Assembly: GCA_902514095.1 (NCBI GenBank)
Contig: CABXPS010000008.1
Location: forward strand, 1-34,208
DNA: 34,208 bases
Direction: 5' to 3'
Source of the DNA: an uncultured marine group I thaumarchaeote
GTDB lineage: Archaea; Thermoproteota; Nitrososphaeria; Nitrososphaerales; Nitrosopumilaceae
The position numbers and the translations under genes are program-made. The notes below the pieces were generated by a model, which saw nothing but the letters and a program-made list of their open reading frames with translations, made no database searches and was not told where the DNA came from. Within the stretch, counting starts at the first letter, position 1. Every line of letters starts with the position of its first letter. Positions 8,147-16,613 of the stretch are shown here, one piece after another.

Positions 8147-8808
8147 AAATTTTTCTTGATACTGCTAATTTAGAATCTATAAAAAAATTCAATGATATGG
8201 GTTTGTTAGATGGTATTACAACAAATCCTTCTTTAATGTCAAAAGAAGGTGGTAATCCAAAAAATGCAATGGAAGAAATTACAAAAATTATTCAGGGAGA
8301 CGTAAGTTTAGAAGTTGTTAGTACTGAGTATTCTGGAATGATGGAAGAAGGTAAACGTCTTCGTGAATATGGTGATAATGTTGTTGTTAAAGTTCCAATG
8401 ACTCCTGATGGTCTTAAAGCATGTAAATCTTTTTCGTCACAGGGAATTCCTGTAAATGTTACATTAGTATTTTCTGCAAATCAAGCTTTACTTGCTGCAA
8501 AATCTGGTGCAAAATATGTTAGTCCATTTATTGGAAGATTAGATGATATTGGTCAAGACGGAATGAATTTAATTAAAGAAATTAAAACAATTTTTTCAAA
8601 TTATACTTTTAAAACTCAAATTCTTGTTGCAAGTGTTCGTCATCCATTACATGTAATTGATGCCGCAAAGATTGGTGCTGATGTGGTGACGTTGCCTCCT
8701 GGAGTTTTGGATAAAATGTTACAACACCCTTTGACAAAAATTGGTCTTGATAACTTTCTTGCAGATTGGGAAAAACTAAAACAAAAAAATCCTGATACTA
8801 AAATATAG
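8143..8808 (+). CDS. tal: small transaldolase (TalC/MipB-like)
   Basis: Class I aldolase that moves dihydroxyacetone units between sugar phosphates; this short subfamily contains both transaldolases and fructose-6-phosphate aldolases. Seen: FLDTANLESIKKF at the start, DGITTNPSLMSKEG, the Schiff-base lysine K83 in VVVKVPMTP, NVTLVFSANQALLAAKSGA and YVSPFIGRLDD. The length of 221 is normal. The start overlaps the previous stop by 4 bp (ATGA), so it is the third gene of the operon. Together the three genes can interconvert C3-C7 sugar phosphates and make ribose-5-phosphate and erythrose-4-phosphate without an oxidative branch. Context favours transaldolase over aldolase. Confidence 0.93.
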   Translation: MKIFLDTANLESIKKFNDMGLLDGITTNPSLMSKEGGNPKNAMEEITKIIQGDVSLEVVSTEYSGMMEEGKRLREYGDNVVVKVPMTPDGLKACKSFSSQGIPVNVTLVFSANQALLAAKSGAKYVSPFIGRLDDIGQDGMNLIKEIKTIFSNYTFKTQILVASVRHPLHVIDAAKIGADVVTLPPGVLDKMLQHPLTKIGLDNFLADWEKLKQKNPDTKI

Positions 8809-8831
8809 AAAATATAAGAAAAATAAAATCC

Positions 8832-8862
8832 AAAAAGGAGTTTACGTTCTACCTTTTTTTTT
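8832..8862. terminator. putative bidirectional terminator between convergent genes
   Basis: The segment aaaaagg (8832-8838) can pair with cctttttt (8852-8859) across a 13-nt loop, and the right arm continues as nine T residues. It lies between the end of the transaldolase operon and the end of the convergent small gene, where T-tracts would serve both strands. Confidence 0.4.
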
Positions 8863-8874
8863 GAACTCGTGTCT

Positions 8875-9105
8875 CTACCTGATGTGCTTTTTCTTAGCTT
8901 TGTTTGCAGGTCTAGCTTTTGGTTCTGGGGTATCTGAAAGTTTTCTTCTACCTGTACCTCTGCCTGTGGATACTGTTCTGCTTCCTGCGGCTTTCTTTCT
9001 TTCTGCTTGAATTTTTTTAAATTCTTCTCCAGAAAATTTGAGATCGTCTACATCTACTTCTATAGTTCCAGTACCTCTGCCTGTTCTGATTTTAACTTTA
9101 ACCAT
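8875..9105 (-). CDS. small basic protein with two GRGTG motifs, function unknown
   Basis: A 76-residue lysine- and arginine-rich protein. The first part is strand-like (MVKVKIRTGRGTGTIEVDVDDL), the middle is a charged helix (SGEEFKKIQAERKKAA), and the C-terminus is basic and disordered (PEPKARPANKAKKKHIR). The TGRGTG motif occurs twice, at about residues 8-13 and 47-52. A TATA-like ttataaaa lies about 30 nt upstream. The charge suggests nucleic-acid or ribosome association, but this is inference; I do not recognise a family. Confidence 0.7.
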   Translation of the reverse strand: MVKVKIRTGRGTGTIEVDVDDLKFSGEEFKKIQAERKKAAGSRTVSTGRGTGRRKLSDTPEPKARPANKAKKKHIR

Positions 9106-9272
9106 ATTTTTACTAAAATTATCAAGACCTTTTATAAGATATGTCTATAATTTTTTTCTAAAAACAAATTATCATAATTTCAATTTTTTATGATACTATT
9201 GGAATTTATCTAATAAATTATTTTTTTTGGAATTAGTATTAGTATAAAATTAGATACTTTTTTCATATTATT

Positions 9273-10049
9273 GTGAAGAAAATATTTTTTATATTACCTG
9301 TGATAGCATTTATTCTAATTTTTAGTAATATGTTTTTTGGACATTTACTTTTTGCATATGATCAAGATATTAACAAATATTCTATCTATGTCCATTTTCA
9401 AGAAGAATGGGATAGTTATCCTGTAAATATTCTATTCGATGTAACAAATGTTTGGTCTAATTCAAATTTTTCAAATTATACTTATTCTACTGATTTTTCT
9501 AATGTTTCTGATTTTGATAATTATAATTCAAATAATTTACAATATCAAGATAATCGAGGTTATGTGGAATTAAAACATCAGTTTAGTGATTGTAACTCAA
9601 GCTGGAAACCAATGCTGTATAGACATGTAATTGATTCAGTTAGAACTCAAATTGAATTAATTCAAGGTAATGAATTAAATGATGATCCTTATGTTTCAAT
9701 TTTACCTGATATAAAATCTATAAATTCAACTGTATCCGAATTCTATGTTCAGTTTATTCCAATATGCACAGATAAAAAAATAACTTCATACGAATATTCA
9801 ATTTCGATTGATGATGAAACTTCTTGGTTTGATGTTTATTTTGTTAATTCAGAAAAACAACTTAAAAATTATCTAAATTATAACTTTTTTGATTTTTACA
9901 CAGACAATGATTGCTTTGGTAAAAATTATCATAGCTTTAGTGGAATTTGTGAAAATGTTGATCAAGAATCAGGTCTTCTAATTATAATTCCTGATAATTT
10001 GAATCGTTCTTTAACAAAAATTAAAGTAAATCTACATGAAAAAATTTAG
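9273..10049 (+). CDS. secreted or membrane-anchored hypothetical protein
   Basis: A 258-residue protein with a Sec-type signal: MKKIFFILPVIAFILIFSNM and a further hydrophobic stretch up to about residue 28, then a mature region rich in Tyr, Asn, Ser and Asp. At least four cysteines lie outside (DCNSSW, PICTDK, NDCFGK, SGICEN) and could form two disulfides. The start is GTG 9273, about 27 nt after a TATA-like gtataaaa (9242-9249), consistent with leaderless transcription. No enzymatic motif is visible. Codon use and base content look like the neighbours. Function is unknown; the localisation is more secure than any role. Confidence 0.72.
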   Translation: MKKIFFILPVIAFILIFSNMFFGHLLFAYDQDINKYSIYVHFQEEWDSYPVNILFDVTNVWSNSNFSNYTYSTDFSNVSDFDNYNSNNLQYQDNRGYVELKHQFSDCNSSWKPMLYRHVIDSVRTQIELIQGNELNDDPYVSILPDIKSINSTVSEFYVQFIPICTDKKITSYEYSISIDDETSWFDVYFVNSEKQLKNYLNYNFFDFYTDNDCFGKNYHSFSGICENVDQESGLLIIIPDNLNRSLTKIKVNLHEKI

Positions 10050-10060
10050 AATAGATTTTA

Positions 10061-11083
10061 TTAACTATTAATCCACCCTAATTTTTTGAAATACGCAAAC
10101 ATAATAATTGCTGGTATTACAGATGCAAGAATTATGACTATAAACGTGGTAAATGGGCCTACAATCATAACATTATCCCCAATTCCTCCCGGTAGATTGA
10201 CATTCATTCCATAAAATGTTCCAATCACTGTTGATGGAATGGCTAGTGTGAAAATCATAGTTAGAACAGCTAATACTTTGTTTGTTTTCTCATTACTTAA
10301 TACAAAATCTGTATCTTTGTAAATTTCCATAGTTTCTCTTGATTCTTCTAATGTCTCTATGACTTTGTCAATGTGATCAATTACATCATCAAAGTATAAT
10401 GAGAGTTCATCATCCGAATTATCTGAAAATCTTTTGACGTTTTTTGCAATTTCTAGTACAAATTTCTTTAATGGTACTGATATTCTTCTTAATCTGTTAA
10501 TTTCTCTTCTAAGTAATGCAATACTTCTAGCAACTGGTTTTGATTCATCAAAGACATTGTCTTCCATTTCATCTAAATTTGCAATAATTTTTCTTGATGT
10601 ATGTAAAAGATCATCTACTAAAGCATCTATAATTTCGTGAAGTAAATCGCCTGATGATTCTCCTAATAATCTACTCTTCATTTCTTGGTCTAAATCTGCT
10701 TTACATGTATTTACTAATTCTACTAATGGTTTTAGATCTCCTTGATGTACTGTAACTAGAAAATCTTTTCCAATAAATATAGATAATTGACTATTTTTTG
10801 ATATTCCAATTTTTTGTGCAAGAGGTGGAAAATGTAAAATTACAAAGAAATGATCATCATAACTATCTAGTTTTGGAAGTTCAAATTTTGTCATACAATC
10901 TTCTATGTTTAATTCATTGAAATTGTATTTTGCAGCTAATTTTTCAACATCCTTTCTATCTGGATTTTGTAAATCTATCCATACAAATTCATTACCTTGT
11001 ATATTTTCTATTTTCTTTTCAACAGGTACCTCTAGTGATTTCTTACCTGAACGTAATCTGTTGGTGATGAATCCTCGTCTCAT
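10061..11083 (-). CDS. corA: CorA-family Mg2+/divalent cation channel
   Basis: Pentameric membrane channel for Mg2+ (or Co2+/Ni2+). Seen: a large soluble N-terminal domain with acidic and helical regions, then the diagnostic YGMNVNLPG segment after TM1 and a second TM (FIVIILASVIPAIIMFAYF) ending in KKLGWINS. An upstream TTG at 11092 keeps the frame open, but a TATA-like ctttaaat (11109-11116) lies about 29 nt before the ATG at 11083. I therefore choose 11083 as a leaderless start, giving 340 residues. The gene is monocistronic, with an 11-bp gap to the convergent secreted-protein gene. Confidence 0.93.
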   Translation of the reverse strand: MRRGFITNRLRSGKKSLEVPVEKKIENIQGNEFVWIDLQNPDRKDVEKLAAKYNFNELNIEDCMTKFELPKLDSYDDHFFVILHFPPLAQKIGISKNSQLSIFIGKDFLVTVHQGDLKPLVELVNTCKADLDQEMKSRLLGESSGDLLHEIIDALVDDLLHTSRKIIANLDEMEDNVFDESKPVARSIALLRREINRLRRISVPLKKFVLEIAKNVKRFSDNSDDELSLYFDDVIDHIDKVIETLEESRETMEIYKDTDFVLSNEKTNKVLAVLTMIFTLAIPSTVIGTFYGMNVNLPGGIGDNVMIVGPFTTFIVIILASVIPAIIMFAYFKKLGWINS

Positions 11084-11263
11084 GGTGAACAATACCCTGA
11101 GCCTACAAATTTAAAGCGATCGTTCATTGTTTTTGCAAATAATTATCCTCTGATAAAAAATCCTATTTTATTATTAATTTGAGGCTAATTGATCTAGATT
11201 GTTCTTCTACCTTATGATTGAATCTTAAAGATTATTACTAGACAAAGAAATTTCTTTTTTTGT

Positions 11264-11336
11264 GGCCCTCGTAGTACAGTGGTTAGTATAGAGGATTGTG
11301 GATCCTCGGACGGGAGTTCGATTCCCCCCGAGGGCC
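11264..11336 (+). tRNA. tRNA-His (GTG anticodon)
   Basis: Acceptor arms 11265-11271 and 11329-11335 pair perfectly over 7 bp. The encoded extra G at 11264 faces C73 at 11336, the histidine-specific G-1:C73 identity pair. The anticodon stem is gagga/tcctc (11291-11295 with 11303-11307) and the loop ttgtgga gives anticodon GTG at 11298-11300. The T loop is ttcgatt, with one A-C mismatch in the T stem. CCA is not encoded. The tRNA follows a T-run and a TATA-like cttaaag about 35 nt upstream. Confidence 0.95.
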
Positions 11337-11402
11337 CATATAGTATATTGTTACAAGTATCAATATGTAGGCTAGAATATTTTTGATGACTATTTTCTAT
11401 TT

Positions 11403-11750
11403 TTAAAATATTCCAAACTTGCTTGATTCCATTTCTTCTTTAATGGCAACTTTGAATCTGGGAGATTTATTTTCCATATTTTTTGTTAACCATGTGAGGA
11501 ATTTCTTATCAGTTCCTTTACCCTTTAATTTTTGAAAATCTGCACCCATCATTGATTCCAATTTTTGCATTAGTGTTCTGTTTACACTTAATACAAAAAA
11601 ATGCCATCCAAATGCAAATTCTGAATCGGTCATGACAAAATCGTCTTTTCCATGTACCATCTCCTCTAAAAGTGTAAGTTGATGTGTTAGTGCTTTACTT
11701 GTTTTATCATAATCTATGGCAGATACATTGATGTTTAATCTACTTTCCAT
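11403..11750 (-). CDS. small conserved-looking hypothetical protein
   Basis: A soluble protein of 115 residues from ATG 11750. A TTG at 11771 would add seven residues, but a TATA-like cttttatttt (11770-11779) sits on top of it and places transcription start at the ATG. The sequence is helical with alternating charge (LTHQLTLLEEMVHGK, LMQKLESMMGADFQKLKGKG) and an aromatic FGWHFFVLSV core. There are no cysteines and no TM segments. I do not recognise the family. Confidence 0.65.
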   Translation of the reverse strand: MESRLNINVSAIDYDKTSKALTHQLTLLEEMVHGKDDFVMTDSEFAFGWHFFVLSVNRTLMQKLESMMGADFQKLKGKGTDKKFLTWLTKNMENKSPRFKVAIKEEMESSKFGIF

Positions 11751-11793
11751 ATTTTTTTTATGTATATACAAAATAAAAGGCTTACACCTATTT

Positions 11794-12552
11794 TTATTTT
11801 AACAAATGTTCAAAATCAATATCAAAATGCATTTTCATGATACTAATGTATGTTTTAATTGATTCTGGAATTTCTTCTGTGCATACTACACCCAATTCCT
11901 TTGCATTGATCCAAATAATTAATGTCTGTATAATTGTTAGAAATCTATCGTTTTTAATTTCAGAATTTGAAATAGATTTTGTATATCTTTCTGCAAATTC
12001 CCATGCAGTAACAAAATCTATACATTTTACACCAAAAACTGCTAATAGCTGTTCTTGTAAATTTTCTGCTTTTTTGAATGGTACTTTGTTGATAATATAT
12101 GGAAAATTTACTTTGTCTGGGAGATAATTTGGTAGTGGGCCCCATATTGTAATTATTTTTGTTTCTGGTTTTAATTTCTCAAATTTTTTAATCATTTTCT
12201 TTATGATTTTTTCATCTGTAAACCAAAACAGTATTACAGTTGCATCAGATATGTCTGATTCTTCTATATTTTCATGAATCATTTTTGCATTGATATTTTT
12301 TTTTTCAATATTTTTTTGTGCACTTTGAATTTTTTCTAAATTATTATCTATTCCTATGGATTTTTTGACTTTAAATTCATTAATTGCAATTTCTATTCCT
12401 TTCTCATCATTACATCCTAGATGAAAAAAAATATCATCTTGTCCTAAATTTGAAAATTTGAATATATCTCTCAATGATTTTTCAGGTAATTGAACATCTT
12501 CTCCACTAAGCAGATTTTTTGGAAGTGTTTCTAAATATTCTTCAATTTTCAA
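11794..12552 (-). CDS. SAM-methyltransferase-like protein (Rossmann fold)
   Basis: A 252-residue protein whose central part resembles a class I methyltransferase: IFFHLGCNDEKGIEIAINE as a degenerate SAM loop (GxNxGxG-like), KSIGIDNNLEKIQSAQKNI as the acidic strand and helix, and ATVILFWFTDEKI as motif IV. The C-terminal ~110 residues are helical and unassigned. The substrate cannot be told. The start is TTG 12552; no in-frame ATG lies nearby, and a TATA-like element about 25 nt upstream supports it. It lies 25 nt downstream of the UPF0147 gene on the same strand. Confidence 0.65.
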   Translation of the reverse strand: MKIEEYLETLPKNLLSGEDVQLPEKSLRDIFKFSNLGQDDIFFHLGCNDEKGIEIAINEFKVKKSIGIDNNLEKIQSAQKNIEKKNINAKMIHENIEESDISDATVILFWFTDEKIIKKMIKKFEKLKPETKIITIWGPLPNYLPDKVNFPYIINKVPFKKAENLQEQLLAVFGVKCIDFVTAWEFAERYTKSISNSEIKNDRFLTIIQTLIIWINAKELGVVCTEEIPESIKTYISIMKMHFDIDFEHLLK

Positions 12553-12577
12553 TAATTATACTATTTCAAACAAGAAT

Positions 12578-12847
12578 TTATTCTCTTATACTTTCTAATT
12601 TTGATACTGCTTGCCATAATTGAGTTCTTACATAAGATGGCATGTTTGGATCTTGTGTAACATCATCAAGTAGGCTAATTGTATTTGCAGCTCTAACTGA
12701 GAGTGAATTCTCTTCTTTTACTAAATCTGCAATAAGATCTGTAATTGATTTTTTAATTGTTTTTGGAGTAGAATTAGTAGATACAATTAGATTTAATGTA
12801 TCGATAGCTTCTTTCATTGATTGTTTATTTTGAGCCTCATCTGCCAT
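12578..12847 (-). CDS. UPF0147 family protein
   Basis: An 89-residue all-helical protein matching the archaeal UPF0147 family from memory: the helix STPKTIKKSITDLIADL, then SLSVRAANTISLLDDVTQDPNMP and the C-terminal YVRTQLWQAVSKLESIRE. The family is widespread in archaea and its function is unknown. There are no TM segments and no cysteines. It lies just downstream of the Rieske gene on the same strand (36 nt gap). Confidence 0.88.
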   Translation of the reverse strand: MADEAQNKQSMKEAIDTLNLIVSTNSTPKTIKKSITDLIADLVKEENSLSVRAANTISLLDDVTQDPNMPSYVRTQLWQAVSKLESIRE

Positions 12848-12883
12848 TTTTTACACATTTTGTTAAAAATTAGCAGTATATAG

Positions 12884-13192
12884 TTACATCTCTACAAATA
12901 CATTGTCTGATTCAACTATGATATTATACGATGTCAAATCTCTTAATTTCATTGGAAATTTTAAAAATTTACCTGTCTTACAATCAAATTCAGCTGCATG
13001 CCATCCACAAGTGATTGTACATCCTTCTAACTTACCTTCAGATAAACTAGAACCTGAATGAGTACATGAATCATCTGTTGCACAATATTTGCCATCAATA
13101 TTTGCAACTAGAATGTCTCTTCCATCAATTGATACTTTGATCATTTTTCCAGGAGTAATGTCTGATGTTTTTCCTGCAATTATTCTTCCCAT
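12884..13192 (-). CDS. Rieske [2Fe-2S] ferredoxin
   Basis: A 102-residue soluble Rieske protein. Cluster ligands are C43-x-H45 (SCTHSG) and C62-x2-H65 (TCGWHAAEF), followed by the family's FDCKTGK turn. There is no signal peptide or TM helix, so it is of the cytosolic ferredoxin type associated with ring-hydroxylating dioxygenases and nitrite reductases, not of the bc1 type. No oxygenase gene is adjacent, so its partner is unknown. Starts at ATG 13192, about 25 nt downstream of an aatattaac element on its own strand. Divergent from the GNAT gene. Confidence 0.9.
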   Translation of the reverse strand: MGRIIAGKTSDITPGKMIKVSIDGRDILVANIDGKYCATDDSCTHSGSSLSEGKLEGCTITCGWHAAEFDCKTGKFLKFPMKLRDLTSYNIIVESDNVFVEM

Positions 13193-13231
13193 GATAGTTT
13201 TTATCTGATCATTGTTAATATTTTTTTGTGT

Positions 13232-14011
13232 ATGGAAATTCGAGAAGCAAATTCTTTTGATAAAATTTCAGTTTTAAAATTTTGTAAAGATACATTTTCT
13301 TGGGGAGACTATATCGATAAAGTTTGGTCTTCTTGGTTAGAAGAAGGTAATTTATTTTTATTTGAAAAACAATTTCCAGTTGGAATTTGTCATGCATTCT
13401 ATTTTCAAAATCAAATTTGGATTGAAGGAATTCGTATTGATCCAAATTTTCGAAGACAAAAAATTGGTTCAAAACTTATCATTCATGCTGAATTAATTGG
13501 CAAAAAAACTAATGCATTATTTTCTTATATGTTGATAGATACGGAAAATAAAAAATCAATTTCCATGGCTAATTCTTTAAATTATGAAGTATTTCAAACA
13601 TGGAATTATTATTCATTAATTCCTAAAAAAAATTCAAATTTTAAAATTGAATTTGCGAAATCTGTTAATCCTGACATTTTTCCTTTTTATGTAGATTCAT
13701 GGAGATGGATTAAAACTACTAATACAATTTTATCCGATTTATCTACACAAAATAGAATCATTAAATCTAATTTGAGTGACAAAACTTCTTTTGCTATAAT
13801 TGGTAATTACAAACATCTTGCTAAAACATTAATTGTTACCTTGTTTTCAGGCTCATTTGATACATTATCTAACATCCTCTATTATTTACAAAATTATGCA
13901 ATTGAAAAAAATTATGAGCGAATTCAAATTTTAACTAAAGAAAAATTACAAACATCAGATTACTTAAAATATAAAATTTCATTTAATTTAATGAAAAAAT
14001 CTTTACTTTAA
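13232..14011 (+). CDS. GNAT family N-acetyltransferase-like protein
   Basis: The N-terminal 150 residues show a GNAT fold. The acetyl-CoA loop is IDPNFRRQKIGSKLI, with the R/Q-x-x-G-x-G/S pattern, preceded by QIWIEGIRI as strand 4. The C-terminal ~110 residues are divergent, perhaps a second degenerate GNAT half. The acceptor cannot be told. ATG 13232 is chosen; TTG 13226 would add two residues and fits the TATA spacing (ttttat at 13198-13204) slightly better. Ends 4 bp inside the convergent FAH gene. Confidence 0.78.
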   Translation: MEIREANSFDKISVLKFCKDTFSWGDYIDKVWSSWLEEGNLFLFEKQFPVGICHAFYFQNQIWIEGIRIDPNFRRQKIGSKLIIHAELIGKKTNALFSYMLIDTENKKSISMANSLNYEVFQTWNYYSLIPKKNSNFKIEFAKSVNPDIFPFYVDSWRWIKTTNTILSDLSTQNRIIKSNLSDKTSFAIIGNYKHLAKTLIVTLFSGSFDTLSNILYYLQNYAIEKNYERIQILTKEKLQTSDYLKYKISFNLMKKSLL

Positions 14012-14877
14012 TTTGTTTTAATTATTTTTATTGTATTGTTTAACATTCCTAGACCTTCAATTTCCATTTCTAATTGATCACCGTCTTTAAGATATACTGC
14101 ATTTGGTTTGTTTAACATTACACCTGCAGGTGTACCCGTTGAGATGATGTCTCCTTTTTCTAATGTCATTACTTTGGTAATTTTTGCAATTATTTCTGGA
14201 ATTTTGATAAACATGTTACTTGTTGAGGAATTTTGTCTAATCTCCCCATTGACTTTTGTTGTCATTTTTAGATTTTGAGGATTTTGTATTTCATCTGTTG
14301 TTGTTATCCATGGTCCACATGGTGCAAATGAATCAAATCCTTTTCCTCTAGTAAATTGTTTATCTTTATTTTGAATATCTCTTGCAGATACATCATTGAA
14401 AATCATATATCCGAATATCATTTTTGATGCATCTTCCACACTAACATTTTTACAATTTTTACCAATTATCAAAGCTAATTCAATTTCATAATCTAATTGT
14501 GTGATGAACTCTGGACATACAATATCTGATTTTGTATGATTCAATGTTGTTTTTGGTTTCATTACTAATGCTGGTTCATCTGGTGCTTCTAATCCTTGTT
14601 CTTTTGCATGATCCACATAGTTGAATGCTAGACAGATTATTTTATTTGGATTTGGAATCGGTGTCAATAATTTATATTTTGAAATATCTTCTCTGTACTC
14701 TAATTCATTTATTTTATTCTTAATCTCATCATACCATCCATCAAACAAAAAATCTTTGATATTGAGTGGGATTGGTACTCCTGTTAACTCTGTAATTTCA
14801 CTTTTTATGGCTATTTTATCATCTTTAAGAAAACCATATGTTTCACTAGTTCCATCTGTTACTCTAACTATTCTCAT
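14008..14877 (-). CDS. fumarylacetoacetate hydrolase (FAH) family protein
   Basis: A metal-dependent C-C hydrolase or decarboxylase/isomerase of the FAH fold, acting on 2-oxo-acid type compounds. Seen: CLAFNYVDHAKEQG (family NYxxHAxE), EPALVMKPKTTL, the metal ligands in DYEIELALIIGK (two Glu) and NDVSARD (Asp), then GPWITTTDEI and GDIISTGTPAGV. The length of 289 is typical. The substrate is not determinable. It is the last gene of the long minus-strand run, only 6 nt after gltX. Confidence 0.9.
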   Translation of the reverse strand: MRIVRVTDGTSETYGFLKDDKIAIKSEITELTGVPIPLNIKDFLFDGWYDEIKNKINELEYREDISKYKLLTPIPNPNKIICLAFNYVDHAKEQGLEAPDEPALVMKPKTTLNHTKSDIVCPEFITQLDYEIELALIIGKNCKNVSVEDASKMIFGYMIFNDVSARDIQNKDKQFTRGKGFDSFAPCGPWITTTDEIQNPQNLKMTTKVNGEIRQNSSTSNMFIKIPEIIAKITKVMTLEKGDIISTGTPAGVMLNKPNAVYLKDGDQLEMEIEGLGMLNNTIKIIKTN

Positions 14878-14883
14878 ATTCTA

Positions 14884-16593
14884 TCACTTGTGTGTAAAAA
14901 TTGCCTGATTTTGTGAATCTTTTCTACAATATCCAAATCTAATAAATTGTATTTCTTCTCCGTCTTTTAATTGTAAGTAATGTGGTTCACAATACACATC
15001 CATCTCTTCTAAACTATCCTCGTTGAAGTCTTCACCGATAAATAATATTTTTGGAATAATCATTTTAATTTTATGTGCTGTTTTTTGTGAAACCCATTGT
15101 ATTTTTGGAATACTTTTAATGTCTCCATCTTTTACATACTCTCCTTCTATTTCTTCCCCTTGTTTTGTAATCAAAATATTTCCTAATCCTAAAAGCCTGA
15201 TCTGTTCTCCTTCTTTGATACTTTGTGCATCCTCTCCAGAAATATAGAAATTTCCATCGACATCAATTTTTCTTTTACCCATCTCTTTAACTGGATGATT
15301 TGAAACTTCAACTGTTGTAATTGATAAATTTTTTACTGTTATCTTTTTTGGATTACTAACCATATACAATCTAATGCTATTTTCATCAACAAATTTTCTA
15401 TTAAATGCTTCAAGTGAATCAAATGGTGCAAGTGTATTTGCTTTAGTTAATCCTAATGACATGATAAATTTTTTAATAGCTTCTGGTTTTATTCCTCGTT
15501 TTTTTAATCCCTCTAAAGTTGGTAATCTGGGATCATCATACCATGAAACTTTACGTTCTTCAATTAGTGGTTTAATGATTCTTTTTGAAATTGGCATCCC
15601 CTTGAATTCTAATCTTGAAAAAAAGCCTTGTTCTGGTTTTCTCATATTCAGTGAATCTAAAATTGTTTCAGTCAACTCTTCTCTTAATTCAAATTCTTTT
15701 GAACGAAAAGCATGCGTAACTCCATCAATACTATCCTCAATTGCGACTGCAAAATCATAACTTGGCCAAATTCTGTACTTTTCACCTACTGTGTAGTGTT
15801 TTCCCTCTATTATTCTGAATAATACTGGATCTCTCATTACTGCATTATCTGCTTCCATATTTCCACGAAATCTGACAATTGCCTCACCTGGTTTGAATTT
15901 AGTTTTCATTTTCTCCCAATTACTGATATTTTTATCCAAATCTTCTCTACTGCATTTGCATGCTTTTCTTTCTCGTCTATTTTTACTAATGTCATCTCTT
16001 TTACATTTACAAATGTAGGCTTTTCCAGAATTAATTAATTCCATTCCTTTTTCATAAAATACTTCCATATCATCTGAAGTATTTTTCACTATGTCAAATT
16101 CTATTCCTAACCATTCTAATCCGACTTTAATTGCTGCATGATATTCCATTCTTTCAGCTTCGGGATTTGTATCATCCATTCTTAGAATAAATTTCCCTCC
16201 ATACATTTTTGCATATTCTGAATTAATGATAGCTGCCTTTGCATGTCCGATGTGGGGATACCCATTTGGTTCTGGTGGAAATCTTGTAATGACATTTCCT
16301 TGTAGTGCATTTTTTAATTCAGGTAATCCTTCTCTTTCTTTTATTTTCTCTTTAGGGATTAAAATTTCTGGAAATTTTTCATCAATTTCTTTTTTTTGTT
16401 CATCAATTGATAATTTATTTACACTAGATACAATTTCAGCTATTTCGATTGAAATTTCTTTTACTTTGGTTCTAAATTCTGGTTTAGTTCCCAGAATCTT
16501 TCCTAAAATTATTTTATCTCGAGTTTCCCCTTCATGCTCAAATGCATTTTGAAGAGTCATTTTTCTAATTTCTTTTCTAATTTCTTCATCCAT
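14884..16593 (-). CDS. gltX: glutamyl-tRNA synthetase (archaeal type)
   Basis: Class I aminoacyl-tRNA synthetase charging tRNA-Glu (and, in archaea, tRNA-Gln non-discriminatingly for later amidation). The HIGH motif is PHIGHAKA after RFPPEPNGY (about residues 102-117) and the KMSKS-like motif is GMPISKRIIK (about 337-346). The catalytic insert has LRMDDTNPEAER. The C-terminal half is beta-barrel anticodon-binding, as in archaeal/eukaryal GluRS, GlnRS-like and not bacterial-like. The length of 569 is normal. It is preceded by the GGPP synthase gene (20 nt) in the same run. Confidence 0.96.
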   Translation of the reverse strand: MDEEIRKEIRKMTLQNAFEHEGETRDKIILGKILGTKPEFRTKVKEISIEIAEIVSSVNKLSIDEQKKEIDEKFPEILIPKEKIKEREGLPELKNALQGNVITRFPPEPNGYPHIGHAKAAIINSEYAKMYGGKFILRMDDTNPEAERMEYHAAIKVGLEWLGIEFDIVKNTSDDMEVFYEKGMELINSGKAYICKCKRDDISKNRRERKACKCSREDLDKNISNWEKMKTKFKPGEAIVRFRGNMEADNAVMRDPVLFRIIEGKHYTVGEKYRIWPSYDFAVAIEDSIDGVTHAFRSKEFELREELTETILDSLNMRKPEQGFFSRLEFKGMPISKRIIKPLIEERKVSWYDDPRLPTLEGLKKRGIKPEAIKKFIMSLGLTKANTLAPFDSLEAFNRKFVDENSIRLYMVSNPKKITVKNLSITTVEVSNHPVKEMGKRKIDVDGNFYISGEDAQSIKEGEQIRLLGLGNILITKQGEEIEGEYVKDGDIKSIPKIQWVSQKTAHKIKMIIPKILFIGEDFNEDSLEEMDVYCEPHYLQLKDGEEIQFIRFGYCRKDSQNQAIFTHK

Positions 16594-16613
16594 GATAGTT
16601 TCCTATATTGTAA

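Noticed and set aside
15374-15760. 128-residue frame antisense to gltX
   Set aside because: Shadow of the synthetase; Ser/Asn/Leu-rich composition is what reverse-strand reading of AT-rich genes gives.
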